Below, one piece after another: positions 27,368 to 36,620 of a stretch of 55,504 bases of DNA; the first letter of the stretch is position 1, and each line of letters opens with the position of its first letter. The position numbers and the translations under genes are program-made. The notes beneath the pieces are model-generated. The model saw nothing but the letters and a program-made list of their open reading frames with translations. It did not search any database and had not been told where the DNA came from. Source of the DNA: Flavobacteriales bacterium (GTDB lineage: Bacteria > Bacteroidota > Bacteroidia > JANQJC01); contig JANQJC010000031.1 in the NCBI GenBank assembly GCA_028281825.1, forward strand, positions 1-55,504. The letters run 5' to 3'.

Positions 27368-30300
27368 TTATTGCCCAGTGATAAATATTTGTTCACTTTT
27401 TACTGTATCACCTGCTATCACTCTTGCTACGTATGCTCCAGCAGATAACTGTGGTAGCTTGATGCTTGTTAATCCACTCACCATTCGCTCCTCACTTAGT
27501 ATCAATTCACCTAAACTGTTCATTAAGTTGAATTGTACCCTTCTCTCAACACTACCAGGATTGATGTATACCATATCTCCATAAGTGAAAATAGTAATCT
27601 CATCAACCTGATTTTCATCCACATCAACAGTTACAGAATGGTTGAAATGTAAGAAGAACCTATCATCATATTCCGTTTCACCAGCATGGAAGGTATAATC
27701 ACTACTTCTTAAATCATGGAATTCATTAAAATATCTGTCCTCAAGTATAATGTTGATGTTAGAACCCATATTATGAGTGCTATCAATATGGAAAGTAACA
27801 TCAGTATCAAGTCCACTTATCAAACCTAATGGTACTATCCTATCCCCTGTTAATTCTGGCAAGCCCTGAATTGCTAGTGCTTTATCGTCAAGAAATGAGT
27901 ACAAACTTAATGAGTTTGCCAATCTTATTTTTTCGGCATCATAGGCCCAGTCCTCACCTTCAGTTCCATCAATCATAAAAGCTATTAGAGTTTGGTTGAA
28001 ATAATTATTAGGGTCAATTATGGATAACCACACTTTCTTGTTGTTTCCTTGTGAAAGGAATACATTATTGCTGGTATTCCTCAGGGTGTTGCTAAACGTT
28101 ACATTTCCAGCCGATGAAGCCAAAACTTTAAATCCTTGACCCGAAGCAATGTTCAATGGTGCAGTATTACCACCGCCACCAGCTGTGCTTCCAGCAAAAG
28201 TACGCACAGCATAGTCATTTGAAGCATAGCCAGAGCCACCAGTATTGTCATCATCCCAATAATAGATAGAGCCTTGAATTAAACCGCTATTCGCAGTCAA
28301 GAAATCTAATGCGGAAATAGCACTAGGATATGGATTACCTATAAGGTTATATGAAACGTTTGGAGAAGTATGTGTTGTAACGGAGGTTGTTAGAGTACCA
28401 TCGTTAAGGTTACCATAAAAAAACAAATTTCCAGCCCCTAACGCAGCGTAACCAACACCTGTTAGCATGGTTGTACCTGGAAATACCCATCCAGGATCAG
28501 CTGGTTGGTCATCACAAGGGTCAGCAGTACCTAATGATGGATCATAAATATAAACCGTACCACCCATGATACCTACGTTTTGACCAATCACTGGAGAAGA
28601 CCAAAAATTGTAGTTTGAACTACTTCCGTTTCTCTTAACCACAACTGGACCAGATATGTTTCCACCACCGTTAGTAGTTCCGACACCATGAAGCACCGTT
28701 GCATTATTATTAATGATAATACTACCACCGTTTAAGTTAGCCGGAGAAGTTAAAGTACCACCTTGAACCATCAAGGTGTTGCCTATCTCAAATTTACCGC
28801 CCGTTACGATGGTAAATCCATTGAATGAAGAACCATCAATATTAACTATTGCATCATTTGTGGTGACTTTACCAAATTGCCCTATAGTAATTGAGCAAGG
28901 GTAGGAACCATTGTTATCACTTCTAGCGTAAAGGGTATTGCTTACTATCAAGTTACCATTCACAGTTAAACTGCCACCGTTATCAGTACTTGGGCTAATT
29001 CCATCTAAATCATCTATGGAAACACTTCCATTACCGCCATTGCTTCCCGTAACATTTACAGTATATCCTGCTGCTATGGTAAGATTTAAGATAGTACCTG
29101 GCTGATTATTATAAATACAAGTACCACCGAAAACACAAGTAACATCAGAACCTATGGTAACATTGGTAGTTGTGTTATCACTGTCATCTTTTCTGAGCCT
29201 GGTAACCGTTACAGAACCATTTCCTGTCAGGCTTTGATTGGTACCTTCAAAATCAAATCCAAGACCATTTGTTAGCCCACCTATTGTACCATAGCAAAGG
29301 ATATCTCCAAAAATATCAAAGTAGGTAGGTGTTCCATTATTAGTACTTGCTTGAAGTGTACCACCTGATTCAACAGTGAGGTTAAGTACATTTGTTCCTG
29401 AGTTAGTCAAAGTAACTGTGTGACCATTTTGAATTATAAAACTTATAGTTTCATCAATTGTAGCTGGTCCTGCTGCACCTGTGGGTGTTGACGACCAAAT
29501 ATTATCATCAAAATCACCGCTTGCACTGCTATAATAAATATAGATGGGTGCTGAGTTTGGAGCACCTGGTGTTCCATATCCACCATAAGAAGCCTGCCAA
29601 TTGCTGGCTAGTGAGTTATCAAGATTTGTGGTCATTAACTCCAAACTAGGGCCATCTCCATCTGGTTCATCTGGCCATGGAGAGCCCGTACCATAGGTAA
29701 CTATGTCTACCGTCGCTCCATTAGGGGTTTGTAATTCAACAGTCTCACCACTATTATTCAACCCGCCACTAGACCATTGATAAACATCATAACCATTACC
29801 TGTATAACTACTTGCATTAATCGCAATTATAATATATTCACCTGCATCTATTGTTGTTCCATTCGGGAAGGTATAATTTATCCCTTGTGTGAATGTATAA
29901 CCACTAAGATTAATTGTGGAAGACTCGGCGTTGTATAATTCAAGAAACTCATAATCCTGATCAGCCCCTTGCACACTATTTGGATTATAATGCAATTCAT
30001 TAATAACGATATTTGGTATATCATTATCATTTACAGTTAAAGTGTATTGATCATTCACTCCTATTATTGGTGTACCTGACCCTCCTGAAATATTTTGAAG
30101 GGTAAACTCGAAAGTTTCATTGCTTTCAAAGTCCAAGTCATCTGTCACTGTAATAATCAAAGTTTGATCAGCTGTGCTATTTGCAGGGAAAGTAACTGTT
30201 TGAGTTGTATAGCTGTTTATGTCAGAAGCATCCCCTGTACCACCTGTAAGAGCTACTTGTACTGTTGTGGCGACGGTTGGACTTGGGTTTGTAATATCCA

Positions 30301-32260
30301 AAGTTAAAGTAGTCGTACCAACGCCTTCGCTTACAGCAGGAGAAGTTGGTAGTTCAAAATTAACAGAGGTATTACCACCAGCCAGAGTACTTTGAGATAC
30401 TGGAGCACCTGGAATTCTGTAGGCAGTACAAAAATCTACTCCGTTGTATTCATATATTGTAAACGTGTAGTTTGTGTTGGCAGCTAGGTTGGTAACGGTT
30501 ACACTTGTGCCTGTTCCGTCATATACCACAACGTTACCAGTTCCAGTTGTGCCGTTTGGAGAAGCAGGAGCTGTGAACACTGTAGATTCATTATAGTCAA
30601 CCCCATCAATTGGAACAGCTTCAGAAGTTGTAGTTTCTCTAACTACAACTATCCTTCTTGCACCACCACCAACACCAGGGTTTGTCCAGTTAGCAGTTAT
30701 GGCAAACGGCGTTATGTTAGTAAAATTGATGCCACCTGCGTTTGAATTAGGTGTTGGATTTCCACCACCTCTAAGACTACATATATAAGTTTGGTTAGTA
30801 GTATTATTAGGTTCTCCGAAATTTAGCCCGCCACTAAGTGTTAAAACTTGGGTATTAACATCATAATCGGCCAAAGAAGAAGAACTATTGTTTACATATA
30901 CCTGACCAGAGCTAGTTCCACCTCTTTGCACATAACCCCCACTGATAGCATTGAACTGAGTACCTGCCGAACCAGCACATAAAGTATGTATGTTATCAAA
31001 AGTTCCACTCTCGGTTCCATCCTTTATCATTACCATATCATTGGTGGATTGATTCATGGCACCAAGCGATCCTGTAAAATAAGTTGAATTGGTGGTACCC
31101 ACATCTATAGTATAGTTACCATCAGCATGTGACACATCGGTTGCTGAATTATCCGCACGCAAAATAATAAGAGTACCAGCAGGAACAGATGACCATAAAG
31201 AAATTGAAGCAAAGGTGGATTTACCACCATTATCATTGTCATTGCTACTTGAAAAGTCTTTTATAACCATCCCCCTCATATCCAGATTATCATCTATTAC
31301 CAATAACTCAGCAATGTCATTATTATGATCATACTTATTAACTACTACTGATGGCGGTGAACCAGGAGCTGATACCGTTCCATCAACAGCCACGTTTTGC
31401 GTTGTAGCCCCACCACCGGCATTAGTAACATTACCCGATGGTGTGCCTGCACCTGCACTTGACTTGACCCTCACATATACAGTTGTAGAAGACAAACTGC
31501 CACCCGAATACGGAACTGTCACGGAATTTGAAAACGCTGAATTATTCAAGGAAACTTCAAAATCTGTAGGTGCAGTTATAGCTATATTCCCTGAAGATGG
31601 TGTCAGATTAGTACCTGAAAGGTTGTAGGATTGTGATGTTGATGCTGTTCCAGTAATTGTTGAAAAACCTGTGAGACTTGTTGGGCTTACATTTATGCTT
31701 GGTGTTGAACCCAAATAATCTGTCATCAGAATGTCTTCCACATTCATTCTTCTATTACTTGTACCTCCACTTGTACATCTTATTCTAAGCCTAACATTAC
31801 CACTTACATTGACACTTTCGGAAAAGGTCATTATACTGGCTGGCGACGTGATATCAGAGCCTGCTTGTGTCCATGAACTTCCACCATTGGTGCTATACTC
31901 CACTGCATAAGTTGAAGCTGCATCGCTCCCATATCTACGGTAAGTAAATGATATAGTACCTAAACCATTGGATTTATCAGTCTCCATAGATATAACACTA
32001 CTCCCATAGCCTCTCAACCTTGCAGAGCGTACCCCATTATAGTAATCGTTTGATAGGTTACCAATAAGTGCATCGGTAAAATTCCAACTTATTCCGCTAA
32101 GGGTAACTGAGCCACTCGCATAACTACCTTTGGTTTCGCCAGAACCGTCAAAATTCACACTATATTGTGCAAAAGTAGATGCTGGTAATAAAATGATTAG
32201 GGCTAGAAGTAAATTTCTGAGTGTTTTACTGATTGAAGTTTCAAGGTAATTATTTTGCAT
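27368..32260 (-). CDS. Giant secreted LTD/Calx-beta multidomain protein with T9SS domain
   Basis: The product has 1630 residues from ATG 32260; a GTG 11 codons upstream is also open. The signal peptide (about 1-32, ASTFAQ) is followed by a jelly-roll region, a choice-of-anchor repeat (SINVSPTSLTGFSTITGTAS), an LTD-like segment (ELLVIDDNLDMRGMVIKDF) and a fibronectin-like region. A Calx-beta domain (FELPTSPAVSEGVGTTTLTL ... VTDDLDFESNETFEF), a clear LTD (IVINELHYNPN, ETVELQTPNG), parallel beta-helix-like repeats rich in G and N, and a T9SS C-terminal region (about 1545-1630) complete it. It is probably a surface adhesin or scaffold. It heads the operon ending in the S1/P1 nuclease. Confidence 0.9.
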   Translation of the reverse strand: MQNNYLETSISKTLRNLLLALIILLPASTFAQYSVNFDGSGETKGSYASGSVTLSGISWNFTDALIGNLSNDYYNGVRSARLRGYGSSVISMETDKSNGLGTISFTYRRYGSDAASTYAVEYSTNGGSSWTQAGSDITSPASIMTFSESVNVSGNVRLRIRCTSGGTSNRRMNVEDILMTDYLGSTPSINVSPTSLTGFSTITGTASTSQSYNLSGTNLTPSSGNIAITAPTDFEVSLNNSAFSNSVTVPYSGGSLSSTTVYVRVKSSAGAGTPSGNVTNAGGGATTQNVAVDGTVSAPGSPPSVVVNKYDHNNDIAELLVIDDNLDMRGMVIKDFSSSNDNDNGGKSTFASISLWSSVPAGTLIILRADNSATDVSHADGNYTIDVGTTNSTYFTGSLGAMNQSTNDMVMIKDGTESGTFDNIHTLCAGSAGTQFNAISGGYVQRGGTSSGQVYVNNSSSSLADYDVNTQVLTLSGGLNFGEPNNTTNQTYICSLRGGGNPTPNSNAGGINFTNITPFAITANWTNPGVGGGARRIVVVRETTTSEAVPIDGVDYNESTVFTAPASPNGTTGTGNVVVYDGTGTSVTVTNLAANTNYTFTIYEYNGVDFCTAYRIPGAPVSQSTLAGGNTSVNFELPTSPAVSEGVGTTTLTLDITNPSPTVATTVQVALTGGTGDASDINSYTTQTVTFPANSTADQTLIITVTDDLDFESNETFEFTLQNISGGSGTPIIGVNDQYTLTVNDNDIPNIVINELHYNPNSVQGADQDYEFLELYNAESSTINLSGYTFTQGINYTFPNGTTIDAGEYIIIAINASSYTGNGYDVYQWSSGGLNNSGETVELQTPNGATVDIVTYGTGSPWPDEPDGDGPSLELMTTNLDNSLASNWQASYGGYGTPGAPNSAPIYIYYSSASGDFDDNIWSSTPTGAAGPATIDETISFIIQNGHTVTLTNSGTNVLNLTVESGGTLQASTNNGTPTYFDIFGDILCYGTIGGLTNGLGFDFEGTNQSLTGNGSVTVTRLRKDDSDNTTTNVTIGSDVTCVFGGTCIYNNQPGTILNLTIAAGYTVNVTGSNGGNGSVSIDDLDGISPSTDNGGSLTVNGNLIVSNTLYARSDNNGSYPCSITIGQFGKVTTNDAIVNIDGSSFNGFTIVTGGKFEIGNTLMVQGGTLTSPANLNGGSIIINNNATVLHGVGTTNGGGNISGPVVVKRNGSSSNYNFWSSPVIGQNVGIMGGTVYIYDPSLGTADPCDDQPADPGWVFPGTTMLTGVGYAALGAGNLFFYGNLNDGTLTTSVTTHTSPNVSYNLIGNPYPSAISALDFLTANSGLIQGSIYYWDDDNTGGSGYASNDYAVRTFAGSTAGGGGNTAPLNIASGQGFKVLASSAGNVTFSNTLRNTSNNVFLSQGNNKKVWLSIIDPNNYFNQTLIAFMIDGTEGEDWAYDAEKIRLANSLSLYSFLDDKALAIQGLPELTGDRIVPLGLISGLDTDVTFHIDSTHNMGSNINIILEDRYFNEFHDLRSSDYTFHAGETEYDDRFFLHFNHSVTVDVDENQVDEITIFTYGDMVYINPGSVERRVQFNLMNSLGELILSEERMVSGLTSIKLPQLSAGAYVARVIAGDTVKSEQIFITGQ

Positions 32261-32433
32261 TGTGTCGAGCTTTAATTCAATGACAAAATTCACTCGACAC
32301 CTTAACCTGATAGCTTACTTAATGTCAAGATTATATTATAATACACTTGAAAAAGGTTAACCCTTAAGATTATGCTAACCTCAAAACAATAATAACACAA
32401 CCTTGGATTTACAAGGGAAGCATCTGCTTAAAT

Positions 32434-33480
32434 CTAATTAAGATAGGTTAATTGCATATGTATTGCTAAATGGTCTGAGAAACCACCGTAATAATTTGGT
32501 CCACCGTATGTACGGCTTGGATAAAAAACACCCTCTTTGTTCTTATAAAGCACCCATTCGGGCGCAAAAATATTAACTGAGGACGCTTCAGCATCAAGTC
32601 CATTTGAAGCGTTTAGCAAGCCTTCTGAAACTATAAACTGATCTAGCATATTCCAATTGCCTTTATAATTATAGGTACCCTTGCCTTGTTCAAATAATGA
32701 GTAAGATAAATTGTTTAGCTGCGCACCTGTGGGTTGTGCACCTAATACTTCTGAGACACTCTTATTATCCGGAAAGTCATTAAAATCCCCCATAATAAGA
32801 ACCTTAGCTTTTGAATTTACACTTAGCAATTCATCCACTTTTGCTCTTAAAGCACTTGCAGCAGCTAGTCTATTTGGTTCAGACGCTACTTCGCCCCCAC
32901 TTCTTGATGGCCAATGGTTTACAAAAAGATGAAGTGTATCTCCTGAAGAAACCCCTTCTACGTATAAAATATCACGAGTTCTGTCTTCTGGGTCTGGCAA
33001 AGCAACCGTTAGTTTTTGGTGTGATAAGTACTGGAAGTTTTCAGAATATACAAGGGCGACATCAATTCCCCTTTCATCTGGGCTCTCTTCATGAACAACT
33101 TTATAGCCACCGGGTTTTAATCCCTCACTAGCTATCAAAGCTTCCACCACATCTTTATTTTCCACTTCACAAAGACCTATGATATCTGGCAATTTAGGCT
33201 CCCTCAATGAAGAAAGCACTTTTGATAAATCTTCCAGTTTCTTCTCATATCTTTCTGTGTTCCATTGCTTAAAACTATCAGGCAACCACTCTTCATCTTT
33301 TTTATCTGGAGCATCAATAGTATCAAACAGGTTCTCTACATTATAAAATGCTATTGTCAGGCCCTCAATATTATAATCAGGCTTATCATTTTTCCCCGAT
33401 TGCTGCTCAACTTTAGGCTGGGTACAAGAAAACAAAATCAACGCAACGCCTGCCGATAGAAACAAAACCTTTTTTATCAT
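32434..33480 (-). CDS. Endonuclease/exonuclease/phosphatase (EEP) family lipoprotein
   Basis: The product has 348 residues from ATG 33480, which puts a short basic start before the hydrophobic stretch and lipobox (LILFSC, Cys at residue 19). A longer start at ATG 33513 is open but fits a signal peptide less well. EEP motifs are in order: FYNVENLFDT, GLCEVEN, RGIDVALVY, NHWPSRSGG, IMGDFND and SDHLAIHM, covering the metal-binding Asn and Glu and the Asp/His pairs of DNase I-like enzymes. It is likely an envelope-anchored nuclease or phosphodiesterase. It reads away from the TonB receptor at 33811 and lies 173 nt upstream of the giant LTD gene. Confidence 0.92.
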   Translation of the reverse strand: MIKKVLFLSAGVALILFSCTQPKVEQQSGKNDKPDYNIEGLTIAFYNVENLFDTIDAPDKKDEEWLPDSFKQWNTERYEKKLEDLSKVLSSLREPKLPDIIGLCEVENKDVVEALIASEGLKPGGYKVVHEESPDERGIDVALVYSENFQYLSHQKLTVALPDPEDRTRDILYVEGVSSGDTLHLFVNHWPSRSGGEVASEPNRLAAASALRAKVDELLSVNSKAKVLIMGDFNDFPDNKSVSEVLGAQPTGAQLNNLSYSLFEQGKGTYNYKGNWNMLDQFIVSEGLLNASNGLDAEASSVNIFAPEWVLYKNKEGVFYPSRTYGGPNYYGGFSDHLAIHMQLTYLN

Positions 33481-33730
33481 TTGAATTGACATTCTGTATG
33501 AAAGCGTAAACATACACTAATCAGAGGCAAGGAATATCAGGCAAAACGTTAAGATAAAGTGAAGATTAGTTCTAACATTTATATTTACCAGACTTACTAC
33601 TCTCCATATCTTTTGCTAGCCTTAAGAAGGAAACAGCAGGCTCAGCGTATCTGACAATTTACTCACTGAAATTTTAGTCTTTTTACTGGTTTAGGATAAG
33701 TCAAATATACCCAAAGCGTCACGACTTTCC

Positions 33731-33769
33731 TAACATCAGATTTACATAGGATTAACACGAAAATAACAA
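33731..33769 (+). promoter_or_regulatory. Putative Pho box: four half-sites at 11-bp period
   Basis: TAACA, TTACA, TAACA and TAACA start at 33731, 33742, 33753 and 33764, exactly 11 bp apart, each followed by AT-rich spacer. PhoB/PhoP-type response regulators bind tandem repeats with this period, and the Bacillus PhoP half-site is TT(A/T/C)A(C/T)A. The array lies 42 nt before ATG 33811, about where an activator replaces the -33 element; TTCCTTTG at 33789-33796 is a one-mismatch -7. The remainder of the 33481-33810 gap shows CTTCAC-N5-CTTAAC on the minus strand near 33549-33565, also 11-bp phased. Confidence 0.6.
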
Positions 33770-33810
33770 CCATTTGAAATGCTTTAAGTTCCTTTGAAGG
33801 CTTGGAAATA

Positions 33811-36618
33811 ATGCATCTTAGAGCTTTTAAAATATTGCTGTTAAGTTTAGTTTGCCCATTGATTGTTTGGTCACAGAATGGCTCTGTAAGTGGCGTAGTA
33901 ACTGATGCGAGCAACGGAGATCCTTTACCCTTTGCCAACATAGTTGTGGAAGGTCAAAGTATTGGAAGCACTACAGGCATTGACGGAAAATACACTTTTT
34001 CAATCAAAGAAGGAACTTACACTATCATTACCAGTTTTGTTGGATATGTAAATGACACACTTCTTAATATTAAAGTAACACAAGGGCAAACCACTACTCT
34101 CAATGTAGCCCTTGGTGAAGCCAGTAACGTGATGGAAAGTGTGGATGTAACTGCTAGGAGATTGACCGAAACCAAAGCGGCTGTAACAGCTGAAATAAGG
34201 CAAAGTCAACAAATAGTTAGTGGCATTTCTGCTCAGCAAATCAAGCAATCACAAGACCGTGATGCTTCTGACGTAGTCAAACGCATACCAGGAGTCACCA
34301 TCATGAATAGCAGGTTTATACTTATCAGGGGATTAAGTGAACGATACAACACTGTGATGCTGAATGACATACTGACCCCAAGTACGGAACCAGAGAAAAA
34401 AGCCTTCTCATTTGATGCAGTATCAAGTGGTGCACTGGATAGAATTTTGATATACAAAACGGGAGCACCTGAACTGCCAGGAGAGTTTGCAGGAGGTGTA
34501 ATAAAAATATTTACCCGCAATTTTTCTGACCAAAATCTAACTTCAATTAGTTATTCTGCTTCTTATCGTGATGGAACTACCTTTAAGCCCTTTTACCATA
34601 GCAAGAGAAGTGGAACAGATATATTAGGGTTTGATGATGGATTGCGTGCATTGCCCAGTGATTTTGCCCAAAATCTGAATGCTATTCAAAGCAAATCAGT
34701 ATTAGAAAGAGAAGGCAAAAAGTTGAATAACCTTTGGGAAACCTATGAAAAGTCTGCTTCGCCCGACCATAGGTTTAGCTTCACACTGAATAGAAACTTT
34801 AAACCAGGCAAAGTCACTATCAGTAACCTGACCTCAGTCAGCTATTCAAATACCAATCAGACTTATCTGGCTAATAATATGAGCTATCAAAACTTTATTG
34901 ATACACTGCAAGCCAGCGAAGTCATTTACGATTATAGTGACCTTAATTATATGAATAAAGTGCGTATTGGAGCCCTGCACAACTGGTCGTTCATGCCAAA
35001 TCCGAGAACTAAGTTTGAGTTAAGGAATTTCTTCAATCAATTGGGTGTTGACCAAACCATCTTGAGGACTGGAACTCATCAGTTTGAAAACCGAGAGGAC
35101 AGAAATTATGCCTATCGCTATCAATCGCGCACCATATACATGGGGCAACTATGCGGACAGCATGATTTTAACGAAAATACCAAGCTTAACTGGACAGGAG
35201 CCTATTCAATAGCCAATGGCAATCAACCTGATTTCAGAAAAGTACGCTATCGCAGACAGTTGGGTACTGATGAACCTTTCAGGGTGATAATTCCGCCGGG
35301 AGCAGAGGTATTTGATGCAGGTAGGTTCTACTCTACCGTGAAAGAAAATGCCATTACTGGAAGAGTTGATTTTGAGCAAAAGTTCAAAAGCGAAAAAGAA
35401 CATCCGCCTTTATTGAAAGCTGGCTTATATGCCGAGAACAAAAATCGTGATTTCTCTGCCAGATGGATGTCTTACAAAAAGGCGATGAGTTCAACCTTTG
35501 ACCAAAGCTTATTACTGCTGCCTTTAGCTGAAGTGTTTGAATCAGAGAACGTAAACTCAACGGAAGGTTTTGAGCTGGCAGAAGGAACCAACACTAGTGA
35601 TAAGTATGTGGCAAGCAACCAACTTTATGCCGCATACTTGAGCAGCTCGTATAGATTCTTTAGTCATTTAAACATTTCGGGTGGTGCCAGGATTGAGTAT
35701 AACATTCAACAATTGAGTAGCCAGAATAACCTACAAGCTATTGAGGTGAATAATCCCATTCTATCCATATTACCTTCATTGAATATTGGATTCCATTTCA
35801 CAGAGAAGCATATACTTAGAGCTGCCTATTACAGGACAATTAATCGACCTGAGTTTAGAGAGCTTGCCCCATTTACCTTTTATGACTTCACCTTCAATAA
35901 TACAATTGCAGGAAATCCTGACTTGCTTACTCCATCGATTGATAACCTAGACTTACGTTTTGAAATTTACCCTTCAAGAGGTGAAGTAATCCATATTGCG
36001 ACTTACTATAAAAGATTTATCAATCCAATCGAGACGGTATTTGAAGCTGCGGGTGGTGCAGGGACTAATAGCTTCAGGTTTGCTAATGCAGTATCTGCCT
36101 ATAGTGTCGGTGCAGAATTGGAAATAAGAAAATCACTATCGTCATGGTTTGAAAATGGATTCCTTCAACATCTTGGATTCCTTTTAAATACATCATACAT
36201 CTATAGCCAGGTTGATTTTGGTGGGACAGCTCCCGGGCAAAGTGACAAAAGGCCATTAATGGGCCAGTCACCATACATCATCAATGCTGGAATATTCTTT
36301 GAACATCGTGAAAAACAATTGCAAGCCAATATTCAATACAACATAGTTGGTAAGCGCCTTTTTGCCGTTGGGTCTGAGTTCAACCCTGACATTTATGAAA
36401 TGCCAAGAAATATTTTGGATTTCACTTTGAGCAAAGGCGTTGGAAAGCGATTAGAGTTCAAATTTGGAGCTCAGAACGTCTTAAACCCAAAAGTTTGGTT
36501 GATACAAGACTCTAATGAAGATGGCGAAATAGGTGGTATTGACGAAGATATTATGAGCTATAAACAAGGCTCTTATTTCACAATTGGTATAAACTTAAAA
36601 CTCAATAAAATCGAATAG
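33811..36618 (+). CDS. TonB-dependent receptor, putative phosphate-regulated
   Basis: The product has 935 residues from ATG 33811; a TTG three codons upstream is unlikely. The signal peptide (about 1-21, VWSQ) is followed by a carboxypeptidase-regulatory-like domain (about 25-105; VSGVVTDASNGDPLPFANIVV). A plug (about 130-240; VVKRIPGVTIMNSRFILIRGLSERYNTVMLND is split over its loops) and a beta barrel ending TIGINLKLNKIE complete it. Two nt separate its stop from the lipoprotein gene, forming a receptor-lipoprotein pair. The upstream 11-bp phased repeats and nearby PhoD and PhoX suggest induction by phosphate limitation. The substrate is unknown. Confidence 0.92.
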   Translation: MHLRAFKILLLSLVCPLIVWSQNGSVSGVVTDASNGDPLPFANIVVEGQSIGSTTGIDGKYTFSIKEGTYTIITSFVGYVNDTLLNIKVTQGQTTTLNVALGEASNVMESVDVTARRLTETKAAVTAEIRQSQQIVSGISAQQIKQSQDRDASDVVKRIPGVTIMNSRFILIRGLSERYNTVMLNDILTPSTEPEKKAFSFDAVSSGALDRILIYKTGAPELPGEFAGGVIKIFTRNFSDQNLTSISYSASYRDGTTFKPFYHSKRSGTDILGFDDGLRALPSDFAQNLNAIQSKSVLEREGKKLNNLWETYEKSASPDHRFSFTLNRNFKPGKVTISNLTSVSYSNTNQTYLANNMSYQNFIDTLQASEVIYDYSDLNYMNKVRIGALHNWSFMPNPRTKFELRNFFNQLGVDQTILRTGTHQFENREDRNYAYRYQSRTIYMGQLCGQHDFNENTKLNWTGAYSIANGNQPDFRKVRYRRQLGTDEPFRVIIPPGAEVFDAGRFYSTVKENAITGRVDFEQKFKSEKEHPPLLKAGLYAENKNRDFSARWMSYKKAMSSTFDQSLLLLPLAEVFESENVNSTEGFELAEGTNTSDKYVASNQLYAAYLSSSYRFFSHLNISGGARIEYNIQQLSSQNNLQAIEVNNPILSILPSLNIGFHFTEKHILRAAYYRTINRPEFRELAPFTFYDFTFNNTIAGNPDLLTPSIDNLDLRFEIYPSRGEVIHIATYYKRFINPIETVFEAAGGAGTNSFRFANAVSAYSVGAELEIRKSLSSWFENGFLQHLGFLLNTSYIYSQVDFGGTAPGQSDKRPLMGQSPYIINAGIFFEHREKQLQANIQYNIVGKRLFAVGSEFNPDIYEMPRNILDFTLSKGVGKRLEFKFGAQNVLNPKVWLIQDSNEDGEIGGIDEDIMSYKQGSYFTIGINLKLNKIE

Positions 36619-36620
36619 TA

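Noticed and set aside
32356-32379. GTTAGC-N5-CTTAAG with 11-bp period before the giant LTD gene as a Pho box
   Set aside because: The same bases can form an AGGTTA/TAACCT hairpin followed by five T on the minus strand, so a terminator of the EEP gene explains them as well; only two repeats are present.
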